A stretch of 64,000 nt of DNA from Weissella coleopterorum (GCF_011304355.1 NZ_CP049888.1:744001-808000), one strand, 5' to 3'; shown: positions 17,964 through 28,037, counted from the stretch's first letter. Notes: generated by a model not told the origin, from the sequence alone. Numbers and translations are program-made.

Positions 17964-19316
17964 ATGGCTAATCACGGCGTTATTGTTGGCCTTGATGTAG
18001 GAACTAGTACTGTTAAAGTGTTAGTTGCTGATGTTAGAGATCAACAGGTGAATGTGATTGCGGTCGGGAGATCAATTTCCCATGGCGTCAAGCGAGGGAT
18101 GGTTGTAGATATTGATGCTGCAGCACAAGATATCCAAGCAGCCCTATCGCAAGTTAAAGAACAAACAAATCAAGATTTTACTGAAGTGATTGCTAGTATT
18201 CCAGCCAATGCAATTCAAATGCGGATGGTGCGTGGAACAGTTACTTCGCAAGATTCACAGCATATATCCTATCAAGATGTAATCGCTGCTACTAAATCTG
18301 CAATTAATATTCCGTTAGAACATGATCAAGCGGTGCTTGATCTTACGGGCCAAGATTTTACGGTTGATGATTTAACCGGTGTGTTAGATCCAAACGATAT
18401 GGTTGGATCACATTTGACTTTAAATGCAACCGCGTACGTCGGTCCTCGATTGTTAATTTCAAATTTGCGATCTGCAATTGAAAGAGCAGGTCTTAATTTA
18501 CGAGATTTAGTCTTAGCGCCTCTTGCAGCAAGTCAAACAATTGCAACGGATGCTGAACAAGAATTTGGAACGATCTTATTAGATTTGGGGGCTGGTCAAA
18601 CTACGGCAACCATCGTTCAAAATCATCAAATTAAATTTATTTCAACTTATGGTGCTGGTGGTGCTAATATAACAAAGGATATTGGCACCGTGCTAAGTAT
18701 TAGTAATCAAGATGCTGAACAGCTGAAATTAGATGCTGGAGTTGCTGCACCACAATTTGCAAATGAAGCGCATTTGTTAACTGTGAACCCAGTTGGCAAA
18801 AAACCAATTCGGATTTCAGAATTAGAACTAAGTGAAATTATTGGAGCACGCATGCAACAAATTGTCACGAAGTTGGGTGAGCGTTTAGACACCGTTTCAG
18901 CTTTTCAGTTACCAGGTGGTATGATTGTATCGGGTGGAAGCGCTACTTTGCGACATACACAAGATATATTGCAAGCGGCTTATGGTATTAATGCAAAATT
19001 ATTTATGCCGCATGAAATTGGTTTGCAAAATCCGGCATTTGTTGGTTCTTGGGCTTTGGTAAATTATGCTGCGCAACAGACTAAGGTGGCATTGATTGTA
19101 AAACAAGCAATGTTAGGTATTCCCATCACTGTTGAGCCTAAAACAATTGTTGCACCAAAGTCAGATCAATATATTGTCCGAAAGACAGTTGAACCAAATG
19201 AAGAGGATGACATGAGGCGGTTCCGTCAAACTGGTCCGGAATCTTCATCAGAAAAAGCTAGTAAACCTACGATCGTAGAACGCTTAAAACTTTGGTTTAG
19301 TGAGTTATTTAATTAA
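17964..19316 (+). CDS. ftsA: Cell division protein FtsA
   Basis: FtsA is an actin-like protein that tethers FtsZ to the membrane. The 450-residue protein has the ATP-binding motifs VGLDVGTSTVKVLV, LLDLGAGQTTATIV and IVSGGSATLRH, and ends with the amphipathic membrane helix VERLKLWFSELF. GGAGGATCGACA precedes the ATG. The upstream gap holds a TATAAT at about 17865 without a convincing -35, so a separate ftsAZ promoter is possible. Confidence 0.95.
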   Translation: MANHGVIVGLDVGTSTVKVLVADVRDQQVNVIAVGRSISHGVKRGMVVDIDAAAQDIQAALSQVKEQTNQDFTEVIASIPANAIQMRMVRGTVTSQDSQHISYQDVIAATKSAINIPLEHDQAVLDLTGQDFTVDDLTGVLDPNDMVGSHLTLNATAYVGPRLLISNLRSAIERAGLNLRDLVLAPLAASQTIATDAEQEFGTILLDLGAGQTTATIVQNHQIKFISTYGAGGANITKDIGTVLSISNQDAEQLKLDAGVAAPQFANEAHLLTVNPVGKKPIRISELELSEIIGARMQQIVTKLGERLDTVSAFQLPGGMIVSGGSATLRHTQDILQAAYGINAKLFMPHEIGLQNPAFVGSWALVNYAAQQTKVALIVKQAMLGIPITVEPKTIVAPKSDQYIVRKTVEPNEEDDMRRFRQTGPESSSEKASKPTIVERLKLWFSELFN

Positions 19317-19346
19317 AGAATTAATTTATGAAAGAGGATTATCCGA

Positions 19347-20594
19347 ATGGAAATGCAAATGGAAAATCAACCGGTTGGAGCAGCAATTAAGGTGATTGGT
19401 GTCGGTGGTGGTGGTGGAAACGCAATCGCTCAGATGGTCGCTAGCGGTGTTAGTGGCGTACAATTTATTGTAGCTAATACAGATGCACAAGCCCTTGCTA
19501 GTTCACCAGCAGAAGTTAAGATCCAAATTGGATCAAAAGCGACTAAAGGACTCGGAGCAGGAGCTCGACCTGAAGTTGGGGCTGATGCTGCATCAGAATC
19601 TGAAGCTGAAATTGCTGAAGCTTTAAATGGAGCTGATATGGTCTTTGTCACAGCTGGAATGGGCGGTGGAACCGGAACTGGTGCAGCACCTATTATCGCA
19701 CGGATTGCTAAAGAAGCAGGGGCCTTAACGGTGGGAGTGGTTACTCGTCCGTTTAGTTTTGAAGGACCAAAACGTGGTACCGCAGCTGCTGAAGGCCTTG
19801 CAAACTTAAAGAAAAATGTTGATTCATTGATCGTGGTTTCAAACAATAATTTGTTACAAGTTTTGGATCGTAATACAACAATGGTAGATGCTTTTAAAAT
19901 GGCAGATTCGGTCTTAGTAAACGGAGTGAGTGGAATATCACAATTAATTACTAATCCCGGGTTAATCAATGTCGACTTTGCGGATGTTAAGACAGTAATG
20001 GAAAATAAGGGAACTGCTGTTATGGGAATTGCATCGGCTAGTGGAGAAAGTGCTGCTACAGATGCAACCAAGGCTGCCATTAAATCACCATTACTTGAAT
20101 CTAAAATTGATGGAGCTACTGATGTGTTGCTATCAGTTAAGGGAAGCTATAGCATGCCTTTGTTCGCAGCACAAGAAGCAGCTGATGCAATTAAAGAAGC
20201 TGCCGGCGATGATGTCAATGTCATCTTCGGAACAACTTTGGATGAATCACTAGGCGAAGAAATAGTAGTAACGGTGGTTGCAACTGGAATCGATCGAGAA
20301 GCTCAACCAAAGCCAGAATTAAAGTTGAATCAAACCAATTCAAATCAAACCAAGACCACTAATGATGGAAATGCAGCACTTAATAATAATGTTAAGACTA
20401 ATGATCCGTTTGCTGGTTGGAATGCATACGATACAAATCAGAGTTTGAATTCAAATTCAGCTGATGCAACAACAATGAACGAATCAAATTCTGAGCTTCA
20501 ATCATTTGATACTTTTTCATCAAACGACGCGGAAGATGAAGAAGAAGTGGAACGCCCACCGTTCTTTAATTGGAAAAACCGTGGTAACAACTAA
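19347..20594 (+). CDS. ftsZ: Cell division GTPase FtsZ
   Basis: FtsZ forms the cytokinetic ring. The 415-residue tubulin homologue has [11 protein letters not shown], the GTP signature [12 protein letters not shown] near residue 103, and the T7-loop region [11 protein letters not shown] long Asn/Ser/Asp-rich linker follows from about residue 320. The C-terminal peptide [11 protein letters not shown] is the docking site for FtsA and SepF. It is 30 bases after ftsA. Confidence 0.97.
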   Translation: MEMQMENQPVGAAIKVIGVGGGGGNAIAQMVASGVSGVQFIVANTDAQALASSPAEVKIQIGSKATKGLGAGARPEVGADAASESEAEIAEALNGADMVFVTAGMGGGTGTGAAPIIARIAKEAGALTVGVVTRPFSFEGPKRGTAAAEGLANLKKNVDSLIVVSNNNLLQVLDRNTTMVDAFKMADSVLVNGVSGISQLITNPGLINVDFADVKTVMENKGTAVMGIASASGESAATDATKAAIKSPLLESKIDGATDVLLSVKGSYSMPLFAAQEAADAIKEAAGDDVNVIFGTTLDESLGEEIVVTVVATGIDREAQPKPELKLNQTNSNQTKTTNDGNAALNNNVKTNDPFAGWNAYDTNQSLNSNSADATTMNESNSELQSFDTFSSNDAEDEEEVERPPFFNWKNRGNN

Positions 20595-20607
20595 CGGAGA
20601 ATAGGAC

Positions 20608-21099
20608 ATGAACTTCATGGAAACATTTAAAAAATTTTTTAATTCTGATGAAGAAGACTATGAGTATAGTTCTTCATCACAAGGCTACTATGATGAACCA
20701 GTGGCAACTGCAGATGAGAGTGCTGCAAACACGGCAGCAACTAATCCGGTAAACAATACTGATTCACGGCCTAAGTCAAAACAACAACAGCGACCTAATG
20801 TTTTAGCAATGGATGCTCAATTAGGTGATTTGGCTAAGATTGTTGTCTTTGAGCCACGAATTTATTCTGACGTTAAAGAAATTGTAAACGAAATTTTAAA
20901 TGGAAATGCAGCGTTGATTAATTTTAGTTCGATTGATAATGCACAATCAATGAGAATTGTGGATTATTTAGCAGGGGCCGCACAGTCTGTGGAAGGTAGT
21001 GTTCAAAGAATTGGGGAGTCTATTTTTTTGGCAACACCACACAATTTTGAAATCTCAGGGACAATTTCACAAAATTTGGGAAATTCGTTTGAAAATTAA
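20608..21099 (+). CDS. sepF: Cell division protein SepF
   Basis: SepF binds the FtsZ tail and membranes and organises the septum. The 163-residue protein has a short N-terminal amphipathic helix (MNFMETFKKFF), an acidic low-complexity linker, and the conserved C-terminal domain starting near residue 65 (ARIVVFEPR-like, here AKIVVFEPRIYSDVKEI). It is 13 bases after ftsZ, its usual place in Gram-positives. Confidence 0.94.
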   Translation: MNFMETFKKFFNSDEEDYEYSSSSQGYYDEPVATADESAANTAATNPVNNTDSRPKSKQQQRPNVLAMDAQLGDLAKIVVFEPRIYSDVKEIVNEILNGNAALINFSSIDNAQSMRIVDYLAGAAQSVEGSVQRIGESIFLATPHNFEISGTISQNLGNSFEN

Positions 21100-21111
21100 T
21101 TAGAGGTATAT

Positions 21112-21372
21112 ATGAATTTAATCTTTGCTTTAGTACATTTTGGAATTGCTGGATTAGAATTATTGATTGTTATTACTGCTTTAATGTCATGGTTTCCAGG
21201 CGCTTTGCAAAGTAAGTTTGGACAATGGGCCACGCAAATGAGTGATTTAATTGTTGAACCAGTTCGTAAGGTAATGCCTAGGACGGGGATGTTAGACTTT
21301 TCACCATTGATTGCAATTTTAATTTTAGAAGCAGCCGAATTAGGACTAAGAATGCTTAGTCAAATGTTTTAA
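21112..21372 (+). CDS. ylmG: YggT/YlmG-family membrane protein
   Basis: This 86-residue protein has two membrane helices and the family motif SWFPG with EPVRKVMPRTGMLDFSPLIA. YggT/YlmG proteins sit between sepF and ylmH in many Firmicutes; their biochemical role is not settled. The gap from sepF is 12 bases. Confidence 0.88.
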   Translation: MNLIFALVHFGIAGLELLIVITALMSWFPGALQSKFGQWATQMSDLIVEPVRKVMPRTGMLDFSPLIAILILEAAELGLRMLSQMF

Positions 21373-21400
21373 TTATTAATTACTGAAATGAGATGAGAAA

Positions 21401-22192
21401 GTGGTTGATCAGATAAAACAACATTTTCGAGCTTATGAATCACCTTTCATTGACTTTGCTGAAGGGCTTTTAAGGCAAGTCCATGACGAATATCGTCCAA
21501 TTCTAACCGACTTCTTAAATCCGCGCCAACGTTATATCGTGGAGACATTGATTAATGGAGATGATGAGGTTAAAGTGGTATTTTGGGGTGGTTATGATGA
21601 TGCTGAAAATCAAAGAGGACTATTTATTCCTAGTTATTATGAATGGCAGATTAGTGATTTTGATTTAAGAGTTTTGCAGATTAACTATCCTGTAAAATTT
21701 GCTGAGCTACATCATAGTGATATTTTAGGAGCATTAGTTAATGCAGGATTACAAAGAAATCGAATTGGGGATATCATTGTTGATGAACAACAAAATTGGC
21801 AAGTGATTGTTACAGATCCAATTGCTCAGTACATTCAACAGTCACCAGACTTAACTAGAATTGGACGAGTTAAGGTGCATTATTTAAATGTAGAAAATGA
21901 TAATGTATTAGAACCATTACAGGATTATTTGCTAGAAGAGACGTTAGTGACTTCGTTAAGATTGGATATTATTGTAGCAAATGGTTATAATATATCTAGG
22001 TCCAAAGCAAAAGAACTAATTGAACATGGTTTGGTTAAGATAAACTGGACCGTGATGGAACGACCTGATGAAGTCGTTGCAATTAATGATTTAATTTCTG
22101 TCCGTCGTTATGGACGTTTGAAGATAACGGCGTTAAATGGACAAACTAAAAAAGACAAATGGCGAATTAGCTTAAATATTATCAAAAAATAG
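21401..22192 (+). CDS. ylmH: YlmH, S4-domain RNA-binding protein
   Basis: YlmH-type proteins have a C-terminal S4 RNA-binding domain and are linked to division in streptococci and to stalled-ribosome handling. The 263-residue protein carries the S4 motif near residues 185-245 (LDIIVANGYNISRSKAKEL then GLVKIN). The start is the GTG at 21401. It lies between ylmG and divIVA as expected. Confidence 0.9.
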   Translation: MVDQIKQHFRAYESPFIDFAEGLLRQVHDEYRPILTDFLNPRQRYIVETLINGDDEVKVVFWGGYDDAENQRGLFIPSYYEWQISDFDLRVLQINYPVKFAELHHSDILGALVNAGLQRNRIGDIIVDEQQNWQVIVTDPIAQYIQQSPDLTRIGRVKVHYLNVENDNVLEPLQDYLLEETLVTSLRLDIIVANGYNISRSKAKELIEHGLVKINWTVMERPDEVVAINDLISVRRYGRLKITALNGQTKKDKWRISLNIIKK

Positions 22193-22207
22193 GAAGAGGA
22201 TAGAGAT

Positions 22208-23002
22208 ATGGCATTAACACCACAAGAAATTCACTCAAAAGATTTTACTAGTCGTGGGCGCGGATTTGATAAAGTTGAGGTCAATGACTTTTTGGATCAA
22301 GTTGTAATTGATTTTGAGAACTTGATTAATGAAAATCAAACTTTGAAGACTAAGGTGGCTGATGCAGAAGCCAATGCTCAACAGGTTGAGGAAATGAAAC
22401 AATCAGTTAATTCTTCAATTTTGATTGCTCAAGAAGCTGCGGAACGTTTGAAGAAGCAGACTGAATCTGAAGTCGAAGCAACTCGTTCACAAGCAGAGTC
22501 ACAAGCTCAAAAGACAGTACTTGATGCAACATCAAAGGCTAACGGTATTATTACAAAAGCCAATAATGATGCAGATCAAATTAAGAATGACTCACAAGCT
22601 GAGATTGATCGTTTAAAGGCTGAAAAGGATGCTTTGAATCAAGAAATGACAGCATTTAAGAGTAAATTAACTGGAATTTTGAAGAATCAAATTGATCTTG
22701 TTAATAATGATGCTGATTGGGCGGATATTTCTAATTCAACAGTTAGTTCTTCGGCTTCTGATGAGATGGTATCATCAGAAGCCGCTACGTCTGTTGCAGT
22801 GGCTTCATCATCAGCGGCTCCAAAAGCGTCTTCGATGGCGTCGTCATCAGCTGATTTAGATTTTGAAGCGGCTGTACAAGCTAAATTAGCTGAATTCTCT
22901 GGAGATAATAAAAAAAATGCTGCTAAAACTGACGAGGTCGATACAGTGGTTGTGTTACCAGAAAAAGATGAAAATAAAGGTCAATTCTTGAATAAAGATT
23001 AG
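22208..23002 (+). CDS. divIVA: Cell-pole/septum organiser DivIVA
   Basis: DivIVA senses negative membrane curvature and recruits division and wall proteins. The 264-residue protein has the N-terminal lipid-binding domain (LTPQEIHSKDF, then RGFDKVEVNDFLDQV), a long coiled coil to about residue 160, and a Ser/Ala-rich tail. The min genes it often partners are not seen here. It is the last gene of the cluster, and the ileS leader promoter overlaps its end. Confidence 0.95.
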   Translation: MALTPQEIHSKDFTSRGRGFDKVEVNDFLDQVVIDFENLINENQTLKTKVADAEANAQQVEEMKQSVNSSILIAQEAAERLKKQTESEVEATRSQAESQAQKTVLDATSKANGIITKANNDADQIKNDSQAEIDRLKAEKDALNQEMTAFKSKLTGILKNQIDLVNNDADWADISNSTVSSSASDEMVSSEAATSVAVASSSAAPKASSMASSSADLDFEAAVQAKLAEFSGDNKKNAAKTDEVDTVVVLPEKDENKGQFLNKD

Positions 23003-23016
23003 TTTTAGATTATCAT
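22988..23016 (+). promoter_or_regulatory. Promoter of the T-box/ileS transcript
   Basis: TTGAAT at 22988-22993, a 17-base spacer, and TATCAT at 23011-23016, overlapping the last codons of divIVA and directly upstream of the T-box leader. Confidence 0.65.
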
Positions 23017-23024
23017 TACAATTA

Positions 23025-23228
23025 AAGTTTTTTAACCAAACGGTATTAAGAATACTTTCAAGCGATTTCGGGGTGGTGCAAGCCGGGAAAAGTTAAGCTT
23101 AATATTTATCACTAAAAAACCAAATTTATACGATTTTGAGGCCTTTTTGGTGAACTCGGGTGGTACCACGTTAATTAACTGACGTCCCGCATTGATTATT
23201 TAATTTTAATCAATGCGGATTTTTTATT
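23025..23228 (+). promoter_or_regulatory. T-box riboswitch (tRNA-Ile sensing) upstream of ileS
   Basis: The leader has the distal stem I signature GGGTGGTGCAAGCC and the invariant T-box GGGTGGTACCACG at about 23159. The likely specifier codon is ATC at 23108-23110. The terminator is CCGCATTGATTA / TAATCAATGCGG followed by T residues at about 23188-23226. Uncharged tRNA-Ile should stabilise the antiterminator and allow ileS transcription. Confidence 0.92.
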
Positions 23229-23257
23229 TTATAACATGGAAAAGGAGTGGTGATTTT

Positions 23258-26053
23258 ATGAAAATTAAAAATACATTGAATATTGGAAAAACTAAGTTTC
23301 CAATGCGCGGTAATTTACCGGTAAATGAATTGCGCCGTGAAAAAATTTGGGCAGATAATAAATTATATGAGGCTCGGCAAAAATTGAATGAAGGTAAGCC
23401 AACCTTTATTTTGCATGATGGACCTCCTTATGCAAATGGTAATATTCACATTGGGCATGCAATGAATAAAATTTCAAAGGATATTATTGTCCGTTACAAG
23501 TCAATGAATGGCTTCCGCTCACCATTTATTCCCGGTTGGGATACACATGGATTACCGATTGAGCAACAACTAACTAAGATGGGGAAGGATCGCAAGGCGG
23601 TTGGTCCGGTTATTTGGCGTAAAATGGCAGATGAGTTTGCGCATAAACAAGTTAAAAAACAAATGAATGATTTCAAGCGGCTTGGAATTGCGGCTGACTG
23701 GGATAATCCCTACTTAACATTAATGCCTGAGTTCGAAGCAGCGCAAATACGTGTATTTGGTACTATGGCTAAGAAGGGTTATATCTATAAGGGTAAGAAG
23801 CCTGTCTTTTGGTCATGGTCATCTGAATCGGCTTTAGCGCTTTCAGAAATTGAATATCACGATATTACTTCTCCAACAGCCTATTATGCAGAACAAGTTA
23901 AAGATGGTAAAGGACTGCTTGATAATGATACATATTTTGTAGTTTGGACGACAACACCTTGGACAATTCCAGGGTCGCGTGGAATTTCGGTAAATGCTGA
24001 ATTTAAATATTCACAAGTTAAACCAGCTGGATCTAATAAGAAATACATTATTGCTACTGAATTATTAGCGCATGATGCTGAATTATTTGGCTGGGAAAAG
24101 TATGAGGTATTAGCCGAATTTACAGGGAAAGATTTAGAGTATATTACGGCTCAACATCCTTTCTATGAGGATATTGATCTATTAGTCATGTTAGCTGATT
24201 TTGTGACATTAGATGCAGGGACAGGATTAGTACATACCGCGCCTGGATTTGGTGAAGATGATTTCTATGTTGGTCAAAAGTATAAGATCGAAGTAGCCGT
24301 TCCAGTTGATTATCAAGGTAAAATGACTAAAGAAGCTGGAGTTGAATTCGAAGGAGCATTTTATGAAGATGCCAATGAAATCTCATTAAAAAAACTTGCT
24401 GAACAAGGTAACCTTTTGAAGCAAGAAGATATCACGCATTCATATCCATTTGATTGGCGAACTAAGAAGCCGGTTATTTATCGAGCGGTACCACAATGGT
24501 TTGCTTCAGTCGCTGATTTTAGAGATGATTTATTATCAGAACTAGATAATGTTACATTTTCACCTGAATGGGGAAAGAAACGCCTGTATAATATGTTGAA
24601 AGATCGTGGTGATTGGGTAATTTCACGTCAACGAGTTTGGGGTGTGCCATTGCCAATTTTCTATGCCGAAGATGGAACGGCCATCTTGGACCCTGATGTC
24701 ATCGAACATGTTGCTGATTTAGTAGCAGAAAACGGTTCTACATATTGGTTTGAAAAATCAGCGCAAGAATTATTACCGGTTGGATATACGAACGAACATT
24801 CACCAAATGGATTATTTACCAAAGAAAATGACATTATGGATGTTTGGTTTGATTCAGGTACTTCACATCAAGGCGTTTTGGCTACACGTGATAATTTGGA
24901 ATTCCCAGCTGATTTAGTATTAGAAGGTTCTGATCAATATCGTGGATGGTTTAATTCATCAATTATTACTTCGGTTGCTGCTACTGGGCATGCACCTTAC
25001 AAGAGTGTGCTTTCCCAAGGTTTCACCTTAGATGCTAATGGTGAAAAAATGTCAAAATCTATCGGTAATACAATCGAACCAAGTGAGATTACAGATAGTA
25101 TGGGTGCTGATATTATTCGATTATGGGTATCTACGGTTGATACATCTCAAGACGTTCGTGTGTCAATGGATGGATTTAAACAAACTTCGGAAAGTTATCG
25201 TAAGATTCGTAATACAATGCGTTTCTTATTGGCCAATACAAGTGACTTTGATCCAATACAAGATCAAATTGCTTTTAATGATATGACTCCAGTTGATCAA
25301 TATTTTTATATTCGTTTTAATGAATTGGTAGCAGAAATGAAGGCAGCTTATGATCGCTACGATTTCCAAGTTGTCAATAAAACACTAATGAATTTTATTA
25401 CTGTTGATCTGTCAGCATTTTATTTGGATTTCAATAAAGATGTATTATATGTTGAAGCACCAAAAGGACAATTAAGACGGTCGGTTCAAACCGTACTTTA
25501 TAAGGTTTTAGTGGACCTAAATCGTCTAATGTTACCGATTTTGCCACATACATCAGAGGAAATCTTTGAATATTTGCCATATGAAGAAGGTGATTTTGCA
25601 TATTTGACTGAAATGCCAGATATTGAAAATCTTGAATATGATGGTGATTTGCTAAACCGTTGGTCGAAGTTTATGGACGTCCGTTCGGCTGTCAATAAGG
25701 CTCTTGAAGTGGCGCGTAATAATGATTTGATTGGAAAACCAGCGGAAGCGGCGGTTACTCTATACCTACAGCCTGAACAACGAGAATTAATTGATAGTTT
25801 AGGACAGGATATTCGTATTCTGCTGTTGGTTTCACAATTGCAATTAAAGAATATTGATGAAAAGACTGTTGATGTAGACCGCTTTGATGAATATTTTGTT
25901 CTGGTTGAGCATGCAGATGGTGAGATGTCACCACGTGATCGAATGTACCATCTAGATCTTGGACAGGATCTGAACTTCCCAATGCTTTCAAAGCATGAAG
26001 CGCAGATTGTTCGTGATAATTTTCCAGAGGCATTGGATGAAGGATTAGAGTAG
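23258..26053 (+). CDS. ileS: Isoleucyl-tRNA synthetase
   Basis: IleRS charges tRNA-Ile. The 931-residue class I enzyme has HIGH in [11 protein letters not shown] (residues 64-67) and KMSKS in [10 protein letters not shown] (about 597). The editing domain contains the Thr-rich [13 protein letters not shown]. The start is the ATG at 23258 after AAGGAGTGGTGAT. The C-terminal segment keeps the family outline (GEMSPRDR...LDLGQD...[10 protein letters not shown]), but the four cysteines that normally bind zinc there are all absent. Confidence 0.97.
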   Translation: MKIKNTLNIGKTKFPMRGNLPVNELRREKIWADNKLYEARQKLNEGKPTFILHDGPPYANGNIHIGHAMNKISKDIIVRYKSMNGFRSPFIPGWDTHGLPIEQQLTKMGKDRKAVGPVIWRKMADEFAHKQVKKQMNDFKRLGIAADWDNPYLTLMPEFEAAQIRVFGTMAKKGYIYKGKKPVFWSWSSESALALSEIEYHDITSPTAYYAEQVKDGKGLLDNDTYFVVWTTTPWTIPGSRGISVNAEFKYSQVKPAGSNKKYIIATELLAHDAELFGWEKYEVLAEFTGKDLEYITAQHPFYEDIDLLVMLADFVTLDAGTGLVHTAPGFGEDDFYVGQKYKIEVAVPVDYQGKMTKEAGVEFEGAFYEDANEISLKKLAEQGNLLKQEDITHSYPFDWRTKKPVIYRAVPQWFASVADFRDDLLSELDNVTFSPEWGKKRLYNMLKDRGDWVISRQRVWGVPLPIFYAEDGTAILDPDVIEHVADLVAENGSTYWFEKSAQELLPVGYTNEHSPNGLFTKENDIMDVWFDSGTSHQGVLATRDNLEFPADLVLEGSDQYRGWFNSSIITSVAATGHAPYKSVLSQGFTLDANGEKMSKSIGNTIEPSEITDSMGADIIRLWVSTVDTSQDVRVSMDGFKQTSESYRKIRNTMRFLLANTSDFDPIQDQIAFNDMTPVDQYFYIRFNELVAEMKAAYDRYDFQVVNKTLMNFITVDLSAFYLDFNKDVLYVEAPKGQLRRSVQTVLYKVLVDLNRLMLPILPHTSEEIFEYLPYEEGDFAYLTEMPDIENLEYDGDLLNRWSKFMDVRSAVNKALEVARNNDLIGKPAEAAVTLYLQPEQRELIDSLGQDIRILLLVSQLQLKNIDEKTVDVDRFDEYFVLVEHADGEMSPRDRMYHLDLGQDLNFPMLSKHEAQIVRDNFPEALDEGLE

Positions 26054-26066
26054 TTTTAAAAATTAA

Positions 26067-26109
26067 AAATGAGGATTTTGATTTTATAATCAGGATTCTC
26101 GTTTTTTAG
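26067..26109 (+). terminator. Probable terminator after ileS
   Basis: GAGGATTTTGATT can pair with AATCAGGATTCTC (with G-T pairs), followed by GTTTTTT. Confidence 0.6.
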
Positions 26110-26125
26110 TAAAGATAAATTTAAT

Positions 26126-26154
26126 TTGACAAAAAAAAAAGAACACGTTATGAT
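26126..26154 (+). promoter_or_regulatory. Promoter of the MarR-type regulator
   Basis: TTGACA at 26126-26131, 17-base spacer containing ten A residues, TATGAT at 26149-26154. Confidence 0.85.
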
Positions 26155-26160
26155 AAAGCG

Positions 26161-26173
26161 TCTAATATTTAGA
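26161..26173. promoter_or_regulatory. Candidate operator palindrome
   Basis: TCTAATATTTAGA has 5-bp inverted arms (TCTAA / TTAGA) and begins seven bases after the -10. A MarR-family repressor could autoregulate here. No protein binding evidence is visible. Confidence 0.35.
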
Positions 26174-26230
26174 TGTTCAAATTATCAGAAGTAACTGTGG
26201 TAAATATAATAGGAATGAAGGGTGGCGCAA

Positions 26231-26680
26231 ATGGCGGATAAAATCTCTTTTGAAGATGTTAATAATTCACTTGTAGATGTGTTTAATAATGCAATGTGGA
26301 TTGAGGAGGCTTCATTACGAGACTCCGAATTTAGTGATATTACATTGAAAGATATGCATATCATTGCTGCTATTGGAGGACAAGGTGAAGTAGCCGCGTC
26401 AAAGTTGGCAAATATTGTTCATGTCACACCAAGTACTATGACGAGTTCAATTGATAAATTAGTGCGTAAAGGATATGTTGAACGGCAAAGAGATAACGTT
26501 GACCGACGGCTTGTTTTAATCGTTTTAACTTCCAAAGGTCAGGCTGTTTGTCGTTCGCATGATGCCTTTCACCGAGGATTAACGCATACCATGTTTAGCG
26601 ATTTGGATAATACTGCCTCAAATACTGTGCAAAATGCAATATTCAAATTGCAAGATTATTTAAAAAATTTAGTTGATTAA
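26231..26680 (+). CDS. MarR-family regulator, FabT-like
   Basis: This 149-residue winged-helix regulator has the MarR recognition region VTPSTMTSSIDKLVRKGYVER followed by the wing DNVDRRLVLIVLTSKG. The layout and the N-terminal FNNAMWIEEASLRDSEFSDITLKDMH resemble FabT, the fatty-acid synthesis repressor of lactic acid bacteria. Here it stands alone between ileS and nrdI, away from any fab genes, so that role is uncertain. The ATG at 26231 is chosen because AAGGG is eight bases upstream; a GTG at 26222 overlaps that site. Confidence 0.85.
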   Translation: MADKISFEDVNNSLVDVFNNAMWIEEASLRDSEFSDITLKDMHIIAAIGGQGEVAASKLANIVHVTPSTMTSSIDKLVRKGYVERQRDNVDRRLVLIVLTSKGQAVCRSHDAFHRGLTHTMFSDLDNTASNTVQNAIFKLQDYLKNLVD

Positions 26681-26687
26681 TTTAAAT

Positions 26688-26732
26688 GAAAAATATCCAC
26701 ACCATTCAACTTAACTGGTGTGGATATTTTTA
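26688..26732. terminator. Bidirectional terminator between the MarR gene and nrdI
   Basis: AAAAATATCCACACCA pairs with TGGTGTGGATATTTTT; the genes on both sides converge on it. Confidence 0.9.
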
Positions 26733-26752
26733 TAATAATTCAAAAAGAATGG

Positions 26753-27442
26753 TTAAATAGACTTTGGAATAAACCAATAGTGTTGCATGGTTAGTGCCTT
26801 AACTTGAATTGAGTATAATTCATCAGGTTTTTCAACTTTAATGAGGGTTAAGAGGCTGGGATCTAAATTAATATTACTACTAAAGAAAATGGGAGAAACT
26901 AAATGGTTTTTTTCGTCAATTAAAAGTAATTCAGATTCTGAATTCGTAATACATTGAAAGGCATTAGTTGGATTAAATTTAATTGTTTCATTGCGATTAA
27001 ATTGGTTTAGGCGTAGCATGACACTTTTAAAAATGCGTTGCGTATCTGTTGGGACACCACGTAATTCAAAGTTATCAATTAATGGAATTCCCCATTGAAT
27101 CGCATATCGACGAGCTGTTAAAATATATTGCGCATTAAAATTTTTATTACCAGAACCAATAATTCCTAAGATTTTACTTTTATCGGGCAGATCATCAATA
27201 AATTCGAAAAGTGAATTAGTTAGAATTTCTTGAACGCCACTATGGATTCCATTTCCACCATCTAGGTAGGTTGGGACAAAGACAAATGCTGGAGAATCTA
27301 AATTTGTAATTTGTGTGTTATCTGAAATTTCAATAGCTTGAAATTGATAGTTACTCTGTTCATTTTGAGCAAATTTTATAAAATTTTTAATAAAATTTTT
27401 AGTATTTCCGGCAATTGATGTGTATAGTAACTGAATGACCAT
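26753..27442 (-). CDS. nrdI: NrdI flavodoxin with C-terminal extension
   Basis: NrdI is a flavodoxin that helps build the manganese-tyrosyl radical cofactor of NrdF. The start is the ATG at 27442 with AAGGAG upstream, giving VIQLLYTSIAGNTKNF, whose SxxGNT motif binds FMN phosphate. The motifs GIIGSGNKNFNAQY and FELRGVPTD are also typical. At 229 residues it is about 80 longer than common NrdI; the extra part follows the flavodoxin fold. It is transcribed away from nrdHEF, an arrangement compatible with joint control from the 280-base gap. Confidence 0.88.
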   Translation of the reverse strand: MVIQLLYTSIAGNTKNFIKNFIKFAQNEQSNYQFQAIEISDNTQITNLDSPAFVFVPTYLDGGNGIHSGVQEILTNSLFEFIDDLPDKSKILGIIGSGNKNFNAQYILTARRYAIQWGIPLIDNFELRGVPTDTQRIFKSVMLRLNQFNRNETIKFNPTNAFQCITNSESELLLIDEKNHLVSPIFFSSNINLDPSLLTLIKVEKPDELYSIQVKALTMQHYWFIPKSI

Positions 27443-27514
27443 ATTAGAAACTCCTTGATGAATATAATAGTATAAAGATACTCCATTTAAAATGAATAAA
27501 CAACTATTATTAAA

Positions 27515-27549
27515 AATAACATAACGGAATGTTATGTTATTTTTTTTGA
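27515..27549. promoter_or_regulatory. Inverted repeat in the nrdI-nrdH gap
   Basis: AATAACATAAC and GTTATGTTATT are separated by four bases and followed by T8 on the plus strand. It may be a terminator-like structure or a regulator site for the divergent nrd genes. It does not match the NrdR box well. Confidence 0.45.
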
Positions 27550-27631
27550 GATAATCGTTTAAAAATGGCTTTAAAATAGCTTTTACAAGTTGTTTTAAAT
27601 TCCATATCATTAAAGAAAATAAATTTTAATA

Positions 27632-27660
27632 TTGCTTTATGTTATTTTCGCCAGTATACT
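27632..27660 (+). promoter_or_regulatory. Promoter of nrdHEF
   Basis: TTGCTT, 17-base spacer, TATACT at 27655-27660, about 60 bases before nrdH. Confidence 0.65.
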
Positions 27661-27721
27661 AAAGAGCATAAAGTATGATGAGAAAAATTAAAATTATTAA
27701 TGGAGATGGAGGAATTTATTT

Positions 27722-27955
27722 ATGTCAGTAACAGTTTATACTAAAAATAATTGTGTGCAATGTATGATGACTAAAAAAACCTTATTACAGTATGAGGTTG
27801 ATTTTATTGAAAAGAATGTTGAAGAAGACACTGCAGCAATGGACTTTTTAAAAAATGAAGGTTATCAAGCTGTTCCAGTTATCTTCGTAGATCAACAAGA
27901 ACCGATTAAGGGATTTCGACCAGACTTATTAAAAAAATTACGTATTGCAATCTAA
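27722..27955 (+). CDS. nrdH: Glutaredoxin-like NrdH redoxin
   Basis: NrdH supplies electrons to class Ib ribonucleotide reductase. The 77-residue thioredoxin-fold protein has the redox pair in CVQCMMTKK (residues 11-14), a cis-proline region YQAVPVIFVD, and the C-terminal IKGFRPDLL typical of NrdH. GGAGATGGAGGA precedes the ATG. nrdE and nrdF follow. Confidence 0.93.
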   Translation: MSVTVYTKNNCVQCMMTKKTLLQYEVDFIEKNVEEDTAAMDFLKNEGYQAVPVIFVDQQEPIKGFRPDLLKKLRIAI

Positions 27956-27994
27956 GCTAATATGAGGTTAATGAAGTTAATTGACTATTTCACA

Positions 27995-28037
27995 AAGAGG
28001 GTCAGCATTGTATTTTACGAGCGGCCTTTTTTGTTTG
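27995..28037 (+). terminator. Weak hairpin between nrdH and nrdE
   Basis: GGTCAGC can pair with GCGGCC (one bulge), followed by TTTTTTG. It could act as a partial terminator that lowers nrdEF relative to nrdH. Confidence 0.35.

Noticed and set aside
19430..20080. Long minus-strand ORF of 216 codons inside ftsZ
   Set aside because: It is a shadow of the conserved ftsZ coding frame, rich in Ala, Thr and Pro with no domain.
26753..27610. Longer NrdI start giving 285 residues
   Set aside because: The extra N-terminus crosses the divergent promoter region, has no ribosome site, and the flavodoxin fold starts at the ATG at 27442.
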